64,000 bases of DNA from Diphasiastrum complanatum (taxonomy: Eukaryota; Streptophyta; Lycopodiopsida; Lycopodiales; Lycopodiaceae). The position numbers and the translations under genes are program-made. Below, one piece after another: positions 12,761-25,547 of the stretch; positions within the stretch are counted from its first letter, which is position 1, and every line of letters begins with the position of its first letter. The notes under the pieces were generated by a model that made no database searches, was not told the origin of the DNA, and saw only the letters and a program-made list of their open reading frames with translations. Where the stretch lies: assembly GCA_029204225.1 (NCBI GenBank), contig CM055099.1, positions 67,945,084 through 68,009,083 of the forward strand, in the 5' to 3' direction.

Positions 12761-13230
12761 GCCCTCTTCTTTATCGGCAGCAGCTTGTATTAGACTTGCT
12801 ACGTACCACTTGAGTTAGTTTCAATTTGCTACCCATGCGTGGTATGCTATCTTGGCAGCCTTTGGGCTTTGTAAGTTATAATGGACCCTGGACTAACGAC
12901 GGCCCCAAAAAGCCGTTTTTTGTGCTTGTATATTTGTGAATATATGATACTGCTATTAAGCTGTTCAAAAAAGAAAAGAAAAGTGGGCCATTCAAATATT
13001 TTCACCAAGCCTGGGGCTTTAGGTTTGAGCTTATGCAGAGGCAAAATGAGGAATCATAGTAATGAGATGAATGAAACGGGAGAGTAGGATTTTCATACGA
13101 ACAAATGAGCTCGCCTTTGTATTCATACTGTGCTCACGCAGGCGGAAGATTGCATGGCGCATCCTCGTCTTCTCCAATTATTCAGCAATCCCAAGCATCG
13201 TTGGTTGCTTGATCACGGCAGCAGCGGGCT

Positions 13231-15445
13231 ATGGCCGCTTTGGGTGGGCAGCTGAGGAGAGCATTATCGTTGCTGCCACCAGCTTTTCGCATCGGCAGGA
13301 GCAGGAGCAGGAGCAATGGGGATTTGTTCTGTCTTTTCTCGGCAAATCATGTAGCTGCTGATTCAATCTGGTGCTCAAGTAATGCTCTGATGCTAAAGAT
13401 CCAAGAGCAGGTATTGGCGAGATGTGGAAGCACATTATCTGGTACTTGCAGGCCTGAGGATTATGTTGTCAGGTTTTCCACCTCTCTGCAGCAGCCTATT
13501 CCTTTTGCGTCTCATAAATATAGTGTTGAAAGCCTCAATCATATGGTTAAGCGCCTATTCAGTAACTCTGCAGAAGCAGTTGAAGGTGATGAGGCTGGGA
13601 GGTTTAAGAGGAGTGGTGTTGCTGGGGATGATCAGAAAAGGGCACAAACAAAACCTAACATGGGTAGGAGTTCAAGGCCAACATCTGGTAAAACCTATTT
13701 TCGTCTTTTGGCAGCAAGGTTGCGGAAGGAGCTGGAAGAAGCAGGCGACAAAGAGGAACGTGTAAGGATATTAAACGCTAGGAAAGGCAGGGAGTTGAAT
13801 ATCAGAAAGTTCTGGGAACCATTTATCGATGCGCTACAAAAGGGTTCGAGTGCGGATCTGGCTATAGAGGTGTTCTTTTACATTTGATTTTGATGTAATT
13901 TGAGTAAACAGTGGTTCCTGTTCTTAGCATCTGCCTTCAATCAATGCGTCTTGTTCCTCATTGCGTAACTATTTTGTTCATGTCTTGACCATAACCTTCA
14001 ATAGACAGTCTTACACTGGATTAAGAGAAGCTCGAAGTTTTACCTACAATTTATCCAGTCCACTAGGTTTCAAAGCGACCGAGAGAGCCTAAATTGATTT
14101 TTCGGAAAATTTCGCATCCCTTAAATCTCACCCTCACCACCAGTTTTTATGTCCAACAACATTTTTTTAGAGATCAAAATAAGCTCACTCTATATTGTAA
14201 GTCTTTGTAAACCATGAGAGTATGCCTATTCTTCTGTGTGGTTGTGTGATATTACGGTATTCCTCTTGTTTGTTGCAGGTTTTTAATTGGCAAAGAAAAG
14301 AGCTCAAAAGAATAGAGTCTTCGAAACTTTATGCAAAGATGATAGCCTTTGCTGGGGTAATAGGAAGGCCCCATCTAGCAGTTAGTTGGTTTGAAGACAT
14401 GAGGAACCGAAGGCTCAGCAAGTCGACCTCGTCATGCAATGCCCTCATTTTTGCGTTTGCAAAAAATAAAGAACCTGAAAAGGCATTGGCGATCTTCGAA
14501 TCCATGAAGGGTTTGAATGGATGTCCGCATAATATTGTTACTTATAACACGTTAATATCCATGTATGGGTCAATGGGTGAGTTGGAAAAGATGGAGACGG
14601 TTTTTGAAGAATGCCAGACTGCTGGATTTATACCTGAAAGGATTACTTACAACACCCTTCTACATGCTTATTTGAAGAATGGGAAGTTTGATAAATTGGA
14701 GGATGTTTACAAGATAATGGTGGCAAATGACTGCAAACCAGATGTTGTCACATTCAATGCTTTGATGCTAGGGTATTGCAGGGCAGTTTCGGTGGAGAAA
14801 ATGGAGGCCGGTCAGAGGGACATGCAGACTGCTAATATTCCCATCACTGCCATGGTAGCAGAGGAGATGGTTCGAGTGTATATGAAAACTGGGATGGTGG
14901 ACAGGGTTGCGAAAGTTATTGAAATTGTAGAAGGCACACCAGAGACACGATACACGACTCAACTCCACAACATCATCCTAGAATGCTATGCCAATGCTGG
15001 CCAGTTGGATGGTGTAGAAGATCATTTTGAAAGAATTTTGAACAGGAAAAAGGCGTTTGCTTCTAGTTCAGCACTTGAAGCTGTCGTGAAAGCTTTTGTT
15101 ACTAAACATTCTTTCGAGCGACTGCATAACCTCTACAGAAAATTGAAGGAGCCTCAGTGTTGGGATTTGTTTGCCTCCACCTTCGATCTCCTCATAGTTG
15201 AGTATGCAAAAGGGGAACTTTTTGACAAAATGGAACAAGTGTTTGTGGATATGGAAGCAGCTGGCCACAGGCCAGCTGCAAGTGCGCTCCATGCTATATA
15301 TGAAGGTCGAACAAGAACTGGCAATGAAGCAGGAGCCCAAGAAATCAAAGAAAGAATGATGCAAGATGATTTAATTCGAAATAACTCAAAAAGTGACCCT
15401 TCCATAGTGAAGGCACCAATTACAGCGCAAGAAGTTGGAACGTAA
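13231..15445 (+). CDS. P-class pentatricopeptide repeat (PPR) protein, two exons
   Basis: Exon 1 is 13231-13869 and exon 2 is 14279-15445 (stop 15443-15445). The intron runs 13870-14278 (GTGTTC...TTGCAG). Splicing joins AIE to VFNWQRKE in frame and gives 601 residues. The N-terminus (MAALGGQLRRALSLL..., Arg/Ser-rich, few acidic residues) looks like an organellar, probably mitochondrial, targeting peptide. Residues about 90-215 are charged and non-repetitive. From about residue 225 at least four typical 35-residue PPR motifs follow (SCNALIFAFAKNKEPEKAL, TYNTLISMYGSMGELEKME, TYNTLLHAYLKNGKFDKLE, TFNALMLGYCRAVSVEKME), with degenerate repeats to about residue 560. No E, DYW or SMR domain is seen. 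P-class PPR proteins bind organellar RNA and affect its processing, stability or translation. The RNA target cannot be read here. The start is the first in-frame ATG consistent with a presequence. Confidence 0.9.
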
Positions 15446-17470
15446 TAAGATGCCCAGTTCGTTACAGAATAGTTCAGAACAAGGAAGATTCTTTGGAAAA
15501 GTTATACGTACAACATAAAAGTGGAGATGCCCACCATTCTGAGATTTTTTGCTGATTTTTCCAGGTCATTGGGAGTTATCTCTCCGCTTCAGCACAAAAA
15601 GATTCCCATGATCAGGTGGGGAGCCAGAAATGAAGTGAGTTTGGCCTAATCTTAATGCTTGTAAAAACGTTCACAACATTCAGCTGGAAAAGAGTTTGGC
15701 AGTTTTCTACTGTGAAAAATGAGATTGATTTAAATGTTTTTGGAAGTATGCAGATGCATGCTTTTCTGGTCCACAGATCGCTTTCTTTGTTGGAACTGAT
15801 AGGTTATGTAAGAACTATTGGAATGGGATAGTCATTGCAAATAACATGCTTAGCTTCATCATATATTCAAGTTCAATGTTGTTGTTGCACTCTGTAAAAC
15901 TCCCAGTGATTGTTTGGTCAAGTTTAGTTTATTCTGGGAAATGTTGTTGACATTGTGTTCCTTAGTGAAGCACCCCTAATTTTTCAGCCTAGGCAGATGG
16001 CATGGTGCTTGTTTGGCTTGATGGGGCCAGTTGCACAGCCATTGCAAGACCAAACAGGATTAGACAGCAACTCATATGCCAACTTTCAAAGCCACAGTGC
16101 TGGGTTGTTAGTATCTGCATCCTCCCATTTTACTTCTTGATTGTGTAAATGTGAAGGCCACTTTAAAGGATTATCATTCTTTTGACATCAAGCATGCAGT
16201 AATTAGAAATGACATCGGTTCTGTAGTTGAAGTTTCTAGAAAACTCATCAGTGCTCTAAAGCAAAAGAAATGTGAAGGAACACAATTTGAGAGTCAAGTA
16301 GGAAACCCATTCAATCATTTAGAATGATTATATTCTGGTCTGCTTAGTAAAGTCTAGAGCAATGGAATTAACTGTTCTTGCTTCTAACTCCTTGGATCAG
16401 ATGTGAAGTGTGTGTAGCAAGAAAGAGTAAGTCATATGGGTGGGGGTCACATATTGTTATTCTGTTCCTTGTTTGCAGCACAAAAATTTACCAGAAGTTT
16501 ATAGAAGAGCTCTCAAAAGATCTGTGAAGTGAAAAAATATTTTCTCATCTGGTAGTGACAATTCAAGTGTGACCTTGTTCAAGGTGAATATGGTTATACA
16601 ACGGCATATAGACATCTTTTCTAGAGCTAAAAGAGCTTTGTAATATCCTCAGCTCATGTGTAGCAAATTTAGCAAATTGATGGATAGAGCATGTGTCACT
16701 CGGTGTCTATGGACATACTAAAGAACAAGAAGATTAGCAAAAAAATTTCACTACCTTGGGAACTAACTGGAATCCTATATGGCATTAAAGGTAAATGTAT
16801 GCAAATTTTTTCTCTCAGTCCATCTCAATAGCTCAAATAATAAATCAATAGAAGTAAAATGAGTCAATTGTTAACATGGAGGACTATACTAAAGTTTTGA
16901 CACAACGGAGATAACATTTAAATAATATTGATGTGTTGAAAACATGACATAATGGATTTAATTTGTATGCATTTTTGGTGGCACCCTTTATTGTTGTTGA
17001 GTTGCGATAGAAACTAAACATGTTGTTCACTATGTAAAATGTATGAAAGGTAATGTGACTTTATCTTTATGCATGTGACTATGGTTTACTCTTTGGAGTT
17101 GATGGTGTGAATGGGCATATAGTGCTCTTTGCGTATGCTCTATAATGTTCTTTACATATTCAAAATAAACTTTTTATTTATAGGGAAACAAAGACACTCA
17201 CATAGATCCATCCAAAGACACTTTGATACCTTTACAATAGAGGTGTATTTTGTATAGGGGAAGGCCCGGGGGCCATCCTCGACATAAAGCACGTGAAATT
17301 TTTTTTAATCTTCTATAAACTTCGATAAGTTACCTCACCTCAAAATTTACGTTTGGTGAGGTTGATTTGTCGTAAGTATGGTGGATGTTGGGATGGTCTA
17401 TCATCCATCAGGCAGCGCCATTCCCTGCTGGAAATGCTTCATCCTTCTTATGACTCAAGTTCCTTAACTT
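15446..17470. other. 3' flank of PPR gene and intergenic sequence
   Basis: The first few hundred bases are probably the PPR 3' UTR. The remainder has no credible ORF or recognised repeat. A short ORF at 15955-16140 has no family signature. Confidence 0.4.
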
Positions 17471-17479
17471 CATCCTTCT

Positions 17480-18865
17480 TTACGACGGATTCTTTTTCAG
17501 TTCACAGTGTCCGGTTGTATCTTTATGAAGTGTAGGCCACCAACATCCTGATTGTAAAAGTTTGCGAACAGTGATATCTGTTAAAAAATGTCTTCCACCC
17601 ATTCCATCATGTGAAAACATGATAAGTTCAGGTACTTCATGCGGCAAAACACTTCTTCGCAAAATATCATCCATTCCTCGGCGATACAATTGTCCAGCAA
17701 TCAATTGATAAGGTTGTGCCTTAAGATTCAATTGTCTCTTTTGTATTTTTGTCAAGGATTTATTGGGTTGGCCTAGCATCAGATATTCAACAATATCGGC
17801 TGCCCACTCAAGTACTGCTTCAACATAGAACAACGCAACGTCTGGTAGTTCATCATCTACTGAAGTATTAATTGGTGCTGATTCAATCCTTGAAACATGA
17901 TCGGCCATATGGTGTTGTTTACCCTTTCGAACCACAACTCAAAAATCGAATTCAGTCAGTAAAAGTAGCCATCTTGCAATACGCTCCGTGCTACATGTCT
18001 TGTTCACCAAATAAAGTAATGGCTGATGATCAGTATAAAATGCAAAATGCGTTGCCAATTGATAATGTCGAAACTTCTTAACAGAAAAGATCATGGCCAA
18101 CGCTTCGCGTTCGGTTGTCGAATAATTCTTCTCCGGATCTGTAAGTTGTCTGCTTGCAAACCTGATAGAATAGTCTTTCTTATATTCACCTGGTTGCATC
18201 AGAACTGATTCAATGACATATTTTGATGCATCAATATGAACATGGAACTCAATTGTCCAAATTGGTGCTCATAGTATTGGTGCAAAAGTTAAAGCTTTCT
18301 TTAATTTCTCAAATGCTTCCAATGCCTCTATTGTCCAAATTGGTACAATAGTCAACTTGTATATAGGTCTTGCTAAATCCGAAAAGAATAGAATAAATAT
18401 CCAATAGTAATTTGCATGACCCATAAAAACATAGATTCCTCGAATTGTTCATGGCGGCGGTAAGTCGACGATGACTTTGATTTTGGAATAATCCGTAGCA
18501 ATGCCATGTCTTGATATCACATGTCCAAGGACAACTCCATGAGTGACTCAAATTTGACATTTTTTTTGGATTTAAGGAGATTTGGTACTTGCGCCAACGT
18601 TCAGATACTTTTTCCAAGCGATTCAAATGGTCTGTATCCGCACTATGGACTTCGAGATCGTCTTTGAAGGCGAACTGCATGACTCTTTGAAATGAACTAG
18701 GTGCATTACAAAGTCCGAACGACATCACTTTATAAGCATAAGTTTCTCATTTTGTCGCAAAAGCTGTTTTATGGCGATCCGCAGGTGCGATCTTGACTTG
18801 GTTGTAACCACAAAATCCATCCAAAAAACTATATGCTTCCGCTTCAGCAAGACGGTCCAAAGATC
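17480..18865 (-). pseudogene. Ty3/gypsy pol remnant A (RT, RNase H, integrase zinc finger)
   Basis: Read from right to left. RT: a SFLDGFCGYNQVKI block near 18820 followed by VMSFGLCNAPSSFQRVM. RNase H at about 17939-18199: FASRQLTDPEKNYSTTEREALA, then SVKKFRHYQL and FYTDHQPLLYLVNK. Integrase N-terminus at 17480-17935: QPYQLIAGQLYRRG, then HDGMGGRHF, with the zinc-finger Cys region degraded. FLDG.SGYN-type RT and KKFRHY RNase H are typical of non-chromovirus (Athila/Tat-type) plant gypsy elements. Stops and frameshifts separate all three domains. The RT is cut at about 18865. Confidence 0.85.
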
Positions 18866-20535
18866 AGAATCTGAGCTCAACAGGAGCATTAAACAATCCA
18901 ATGCAGCACAACTCAATAAAAAATCGAATATACATCACTCTTAAGTGCAGCAGGTCACATAAGTAACTGAAAGTCTGAGCTGAGATGGATCTAGATCCAC
19001 AGAGCTGGCTGGCTAGACCTGGCACTCTTAAAGCAAGAGAGAGGAATCCTCTACCAAACATCACAAATTTAGAACCACACCAGGAAGGCTTTCTCTAAAA
19101 CATTTTTTGGCAACTATGATCTTCACAATATATTTACACATGAAGAGGGCCATGTTTTCCTAAACAAAGAAAAGTGATGCCAAAATTTTCATCCCAGATG
19201 TTCAACCAAGACAAGTAAGCCTGATTTCCACATCATTGAAGCTCTTTTCTCACACAGAGGATGGGATCCACTCACAACTAACAGCCAAAATCTCTCTCTT
19301 GAGAAGTCTTTCACAACATATTTTTACATGGACTACACTCCTCTCATACCATTTTTCACAAAGAGGCACGATGTTGCTAGAGAGCTTTCACAAAGAACAA
19401 GTATTGGTGTTTTGTCACACATTTCACCCCCTTTATAAGTGTAGGCAACAATTTTCCCTTCACATCGCCATTTCTTCACCCTTCAAACATCACTTTTCTC
19501 TCACGTACTTTTAGCCATGTGTCTTGGTTTTAGTGGACCTCTTTGGCTTTTTGTCTTTTTACATTTTCCATGTCTCGTTATGCTTTCCATTTATCACTTT
19601 TGATTTTGCATGATTTCCTTTGTACTCCCCATAGAACTTTTGACATTTGGCAAGGATTTGATTTTGCTCAAGGATTTTCTTGAATATAAAATGTGTGTCC
19701 CAGTGAATTGTTGACACCTCAATAGCTATTTCCCATGTGCCTATTGGTGAAAGGTTGTGAAGAGTTATCAAGCTATAATTGCAGTACTTAGCCACTAGTC
19801 TTTTGCCACTATGCAAAAAGTGAAGTTCCATTTGTCATTCTAAATCTCTTGGAAAAACTTTATGGATGTTAAGGTGGGGGCTAGTTGGCCTTGACGTAAG
19901 ATTTTCCACTTTTCAGTCCCTTTGCTAATAACCATCGTAACATTGATTTTTCCCGTGTTGCAAATTCATGATTCCCCATGCTGGCTATGCCCGATTCCAA
20001 TTTCCAAACTCAATGTTCTGAATAACCATTAAGCATTGTCATGTCGAGTTTTTATGATCATTTTTCTGTTGCTCGGTTTTTGGAGTTGCCAACTCTTCTT
20101 GCATGACAAACTAGAGCAATCTTGGACCGAGATTGGCCACCCCTGAAAACCAAAGAGATTTTCCTATTAGTAAAAATATTGATAAGTACATCAAAATTGT
20201 GCTCGGCATCGCCGACATTTTTACTATCGGGCCAATTTTAAGGTCGTAAAAGTTTCGACTAGCCACATTTAGGCAGGTTGGGATCTATTTCTATATGGAC
20301 CGGCATTTTTTGCTCGGTCTTACAAAAACTAGTATATGTCCAATATTTTTGACTGTTCTTGTGACCGTTTTTATATCTATTTCCTAGTATCTAATAACGT
20401 GTCTAGCCACTTTAAGGGTAGGCTGGGACCCCCTTTTTGGTCCAATATTCTGCGTCAACTTTCGTTGAATTTGCAGTATTTTGGTTTTTGTCCACTGCTT
20501 CGTAATTGCTTTCTGCTTGATATTAGTCCGATTTT
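18866..20535. other. Unassigned sequence between two gypsy remnants
   Basis: No retroelement domain or host coding signal found. It lies between two minus-strand pol remnants of similar type, so it may contain LTR or non-coding retroelement sequence. I could not match an LTR pair by eye. Confidence 0.35.
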
Positions 20536-23465
20536 TTATGTCAAAAATTCGGCTAACACATAATCATTTGCCACCAATAGATATTTCTTCTTTGTATGTC
20601 GAGTGACAAGCTTGATCAGGCCGACAAAATCAATCTCCCACTTCTCAAATGGAGCAAGGGGTAATATTGGAGTTAAAGGCCAATTCATACTTTTCGTAGG
20701 TTTGCCTACTCTCTGGCAAGGATCACATTTCTTAATGGACACCGCAACATTTTTATACATGGTAGGCCACCAATATTTTGCATTTAATATCTTGGTTAGT
20801 GTTCTTTAGAGCATAATGTCCTCCAACATCTTTTGAATGTAGAGCTTTTATAACAGTCTGTATTTCGTCGACTTCCATCAGGGCCTAGTTTATACAATAC
20901 TCCTTTTATGATAGTGTAAGGTCTACTTTTATGTTGGAAAATAGCCTTTTCTTTTGCATTATAATTCTTGGGATAGTTCTGATATATCAAATATTCAATA
21001 ATGTCAGAATATAAGGACTTTTCTACATTTAGGAAAAATCAGTCTTCATCAGGTTACTTATCTTCCAATGGTTCATTCACATTTTTATCATTCCCAAGTC
21101 GTGACAAGAAGTCAGTATTGGTATGATACTTCCCCTGTTGCGTCTGCACGTCAAATGTAAATTCTTGAATAACAGTCTCCACCTCGCTACCCTTCCAGAG
21201 AGATCAGCTTTATTAACCAAATATTTCAACGCATAATGGTCCACATAGAAAATGAATGGATATCCCAATTGGTAATGTCGGAACTTCTTCACTGAATAGA
21301 TCACAGTCCTAATGCTTCCCTCGCTATCATCGAATATTTCATCTCTGAACTGGATAACTGGTGCCCCAATCTAGGGTTCATAAGACAAGAGCTTCGATTA
21401 ATTTCTTCTTTAGTTGATCAAAATCTTTTTGTCTCTCTGATGTCCACACATATTCTGCATCCTTCTTTAACAACTGGGTTAAGGGAAAAGCAAGAATTGC
21501 ATAATCCTTTACGAATTTCGATCATAGTCAACTTGACCAAGAAAACCTCAAAGTTCTCTCAGATTGGCTAGTTCCTTTAAGTTCTGGATTATTTTGACTT
21601 TATCAATGTCGACTTCGATACCTCTTCCCGATATCCGATGTCCGAGGAGAATTCCTTCCTTGATAACGGAAAAGCATTTCTCTGGATGTAGGCATAAAGA
21701 AGTCTTTCTGCATCATTTCAATGTCAGTCAAAGTTTTGTTATATGATCAAATGCTTTGATGCACACGTAGAAGTCGTCCATGAAGACTTCCAGAAAAACT
21801 CGCAAGTAATCCTGAAAAATTGTCGTCATTATGCGTTGAAAAGCAGTTGGTGCGTTGCATAGTCCAAACGACATCTGTCTATAAGCATAGGTACCCTAAT
21901 TAGTAGTAAACGTTGTCTTTGATTGGTCTTCTTGTTTGATTGAAACCTAGTTGTAACTAGAGAATCCGTCCAAGAAACTGTATAACTCATGACCTACGAC
22001 TTGGTCGAGGATCGTGTCCGTGAAAGACAATGGGCGATGATCTTTTCTTGTCACAACATTCAACTTGCAGTAGTCCTGACAAACTCGAATTTTGCCAGTC
22101 TTTTTCGTTGGTACCACAACAATTGGGGATACCCACTCACTACTTAGCACTGGATATATAATACCAGCTTCAAGATATTTCTCCAATTCGTCTTTGACCA
22201 TTAAGGAGTACTTTGGATTCAATCTGTATTGCTTCTGTCTAATAGGAACTGCATCAAGCTTCAAATCAATTCGTTCCTTCAGGATTCCTTTGAGTTTATG
22301 CATAGATCAAGCAAATACATCTTGGTGTGCTAATGCTTTTGTCCATTGCACAACGTAGGTTTGAGAATCGTAATGAACACTCTTGATTGGATTAGGACGA
22401 TGAATACTATGGTCTGTGGTGGAGGAGTCATCATCAACTTTGGGAGTAATAGGTTTCACCTTCCACATGGTTGGATCTACCTTTTTTGTCTGTTCCCTGT
22501 TCTCAAAAGTGAGTTTTCTTATACCCTATTGTGAACCACTTGCGCGACTCGCAAACAAGGTCTTCTCAATAGAATGCGATAGCTGGAAGGAGACTTTGGA
22601 ATTTCCATCACCACAAAGGTGATCACAAATTGCACTCTTGCTATCTTCATTGGAATATCTTCGACTACACCTTTTGGTTTTATGCAAGACTGGCAAATTT
22701 TGTCGACTTCAGATCTTGTATACCCCATTTTTAATATAAGGTAGTGGAAATTAGATTGACTCTCCCGATCCTCCATCTACCACTACCGCTTTGTCCTTGT
22801 ATCGCTTGTGTTGCTCGCTCTTCCACGTTGCTCCAATGTTGAGGATGTTACTTGTTCCCTCATAACTAGCACAGTACAAGGATTTTCTTGCTACAGCTTC
22901 AGGTTTCGAGTTTAACCAGTCAGTAAGAATGATCTCTTTCTTGTGGTGCAATTCGCAGGAACTCTCCAAGGGATAAGTTCATTCTACTAGTCAATAGAAT
23001 TGTGAGCAGTTCTGCATGAGGAACCTCAGGTTGTGCCACTTGAAAAGGTACATCCTGGTGGTGCAAACAGTCGTTTAGATTTGTTTTTGGTGGTGAGCCT
23101 GCTAGTGGTATTGGGAGGTTGGAGGTATTGCAGGTTTTACTTTGGCTTGTGCAGCTTCCTCTACTTGGGCTTCCTGTATCCAATGGCAAATTCTTTGATA
23201 TTGTCGTCCTTCTTCCTTGGCGTTAGGATGTGGTCCTGTCTTCCAAGATTGATTATCAGCCATTGATACTGATGGTCGTGGTGATGGTGCCACCCCCTTC
23301 CATTTCTGTGCTCGTGTGACCAGAGCATGAGGAATAGGAAAATTTTGTGCCAGCCTCCTTGGAGTGGTTGTTGATTGCAACGTGATCAAGTTTAGTGATA
23401 CACTAGCTCCAAGTCTTAGAGGGCAATTTTTGTAGCAATGCCCATATCCACATTCTCGATAGATG
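20536..23465 (-). mobile_element. Ty3/gypsy remnant B (gag tail, protease, RT, RNase H, integrase)
   Basis: Minus-strand order from high coordinates. At about 23410-23465 is a partial zinc knuckle (ECGYGHCYKNCP). Pro/Gln-rich sequence follows. A protease-like stretch at 22519-22690 (KGVVEDIPMKIARVQF.ITFVVMEI...LLRRP) comes next. RT at about 21840-22303 has SPIVVVPTKKTGKIRVCQDY and YSFLDGFSSYN. RNase H at about 21077-21420 has SVKKFRHYQL and FYVDHYALKYLVNK. Integrase at 20536-20990 has the zinc-finger CDPCQRVGK and the core start KWEIDFVG. The integrase core is cut after its first Asp. Multiple stops and frameshifts make it non-functional. The RT and RNase H wording resembles remnant A, so both belong to similar non-chromovirus gypsy families. 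Confidence 0.85.
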
Positions 23466-23668
23466 GTGGCTGATTCTGACGAATCCCCAAGATACTCGGC
23501 CTAAGCTACCCACGAGCACCTCTCATCTTAGACCGAGGAGGTCTCTGAGAAGATGAGATGAATGAAGACTGAGAGCCGAGGAATACTAGTTAATACTGTC
23601 AAGTAGAAACTGTGTAAGCCTCATGGTGAATCCCGAAAGATGGAATGACCATGTAGGACCAACGACGC
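23466..23668 (+). mobile_element. Partial LTR of gypsy-type family T, copy 1
   Basis: The segment from TGACGAATCCCCAAGATAC to GAATGACCATGTAGGA is nearly the same as the start of the LTR at 26990-27185. It includes AGACCGAGGAGGTCTCTGAG and GAGAGCCGAGGAATACTAG. It stops at about 23668, where gag sequence begins, so the rest of the LTR and the 5' leader have been lost. Confidence 0.85.
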
Positions 23669-24650
23669 TAAGGTCCAACTATTTTCTATGACCATGATCA
23701 ATAAAGCACGTGACTGGTTTTTTAACCTCGATCATGACGATAAGACTGATTGGTCTAATCTGAAGGAGTATTTTATCAAGCATTTTCAGCCCTTTCGGTT
23801 GATAGAGAGTCCTTTCGTCAAATTGAGTAATATCAAGATGGCAAAAAACGAATGCGTATGAGACTATATTGAGAGTTTCAAGCACTTAAAAAGTCAAGTA
23901 CAAGAATAGCACACCGAACAGATGTTCATCATTTGGTTTTTAGTCGAACTTCCAAGATGGATCAGATGCGAGCTTAAATCAAATGATGAATATACAAGTC
24001 TGAAATTAGCTATGTCTGATGCCATCCGAGAGGAAGATGAAAGATCAGATGTTGATGAATCCCGGGAAAGGAAAGCACCCCGTGCTCCTGTCAATGAGTC
24101 GAAGCAGATCGAGGATGCCCGAGATTAGCTTTGGAAATCACAGCTGGAGTTGCTTAATCAGCAACATCAACTGCAGATGGAGAAACTCACCAATGAGTTT
24201 CAAACTACTCTGAAGTCTATCCAAGGCAGTATACCTCGTCAACCACACACTGCCCAGGTACCTAATAAACAAACATCCATCTGGTGCCCACACTGTTGGG
24301 CTACGCATCCTGTTGATGCTTGCCCTTCATATCAGCATATCCAAGCACATGCCATCCAATGATATGAAGAACAACCATAGCAATCTGGACATTCCTCGCA
24401 TAATCACGACTACCCACCAGAAAATCCAGAAGTACTAGCCATAGAAGATGGCTAATGCGATTACGCAAGGGCCAATGAATAACAGATGTTTCCTTTGTGG
24501 TGAAATCGGCCATTTCATGGTTGACTGTCCAATCGAGACCAAGTATCATGCCCAGTGTCCCGACTGTGTCAAAATACACAGTTTCAAAGACTGCCCAAAA
24601 CAACCCAACAAGATCCTACCTGCCCGACATATCATTTATGAATCATGATA
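23669..24650 (+). pseudogene. Gypsy-type gag with three zinc knuckles (family T, plus copy)
   Basis: The reading begins with a gag core (INKARDWFFNL, LKEYFIKHFQPFRL, IESFKHLKSQVQ), goes through a Gln-rich coiled segment near 24150-24240, and ends in three zinc-knuckle-like motifs. These are CPHCWATHPVDAC (about 24291), CFLCGEIGHFMVDC (24487-24528) and CPDCVKIHSFKDC (about 24557). The middle one is the canonical CX2CX4HX4C. The outer two are CX2CX3HX4C. Gag normally forms the cytoplasmic particle and packages the element RNA. In-frame stops near 23908 and 24126 and frame changes break it. No protease or RT follows before the accessory ORF, so pol was lost. Confidence 0.85.
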
Positions 24651-25547
24651 GGATTCTCACGACAACACCACATGAGCACAATAACAACCAATAGTTAAAC
24701 TTGCTGCTCAATCGAGAAGTTCCTTGAAAACCTCTACATCACCACGACATTTACCAGATTGATAATTAAACATAGACGTTATATGAAATGAGTTATTGCA
24801 AGACATAGATGAAACCGATATTCCATCATCTGCTACTATTCCCGGACAAGAGCACCCTCCCCAGGGAATTGACATTTTATCTCCACTCTTGCAACCTCAA
24901 ATCTATATGTCTTTCCATTTTATGAAGAGTTTCCAACCACTGCATATAACAAACCAAATTTGAGAATCAAAAATCTAAAAGCAATTCATTTTATGAATCT
25001 CATGATCCAAACAAAGGATACTAATGGGAATAGTATCTTCTTCTTCTATGCATTTCAAGACATATCTTACAATATCTGCTATGAATGATGGTAGATTTAG
25101 TGTCACCAACCCTGCCTTGTTTTTGACAAGGGCATGTCAGAGTTTTTCTCATTACTCTACAAGACCAATGGGATATTGCAATTGTGAAGGTGAATAATCA
25201 ATGTTGATGAATGAAAGTTTTCTTTGACAAGTGCCATACAGTTCTCACTCTCTATACCGTTCATTTATTTCCTTGTTCCTCTTCATCCATTTTGTGTGAT
25301 TGATTTTTGCATGAGAAATAGCATGAGAGTCTTCCGTAGAGTATCTCAAGAACAAATTTTCATTCATCTATCCATTTTCAGATCACCTTGTACAAAGTTT
25401 AGGATCTTTAAGCATACTGCAACTTTTAGAAATCCACGTCATTTCAGAGCTGATTCTTGTCTTTCATAGCGATATTCATCTTCGAGTCAACTACAACAAG
25501 ATTGAAACAAATTTAGTTAAAATTTGTTCAATCTTTAGTCCAGTTGC
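24651..25547 (+). other. Non-coding remainder between gag and accessory ORF
   Basis: No RT, RNase H or integrase motif is visible, although pol would be expected in this interval of a complete element. It probably records a large internal deletion. Confidence 0.45.
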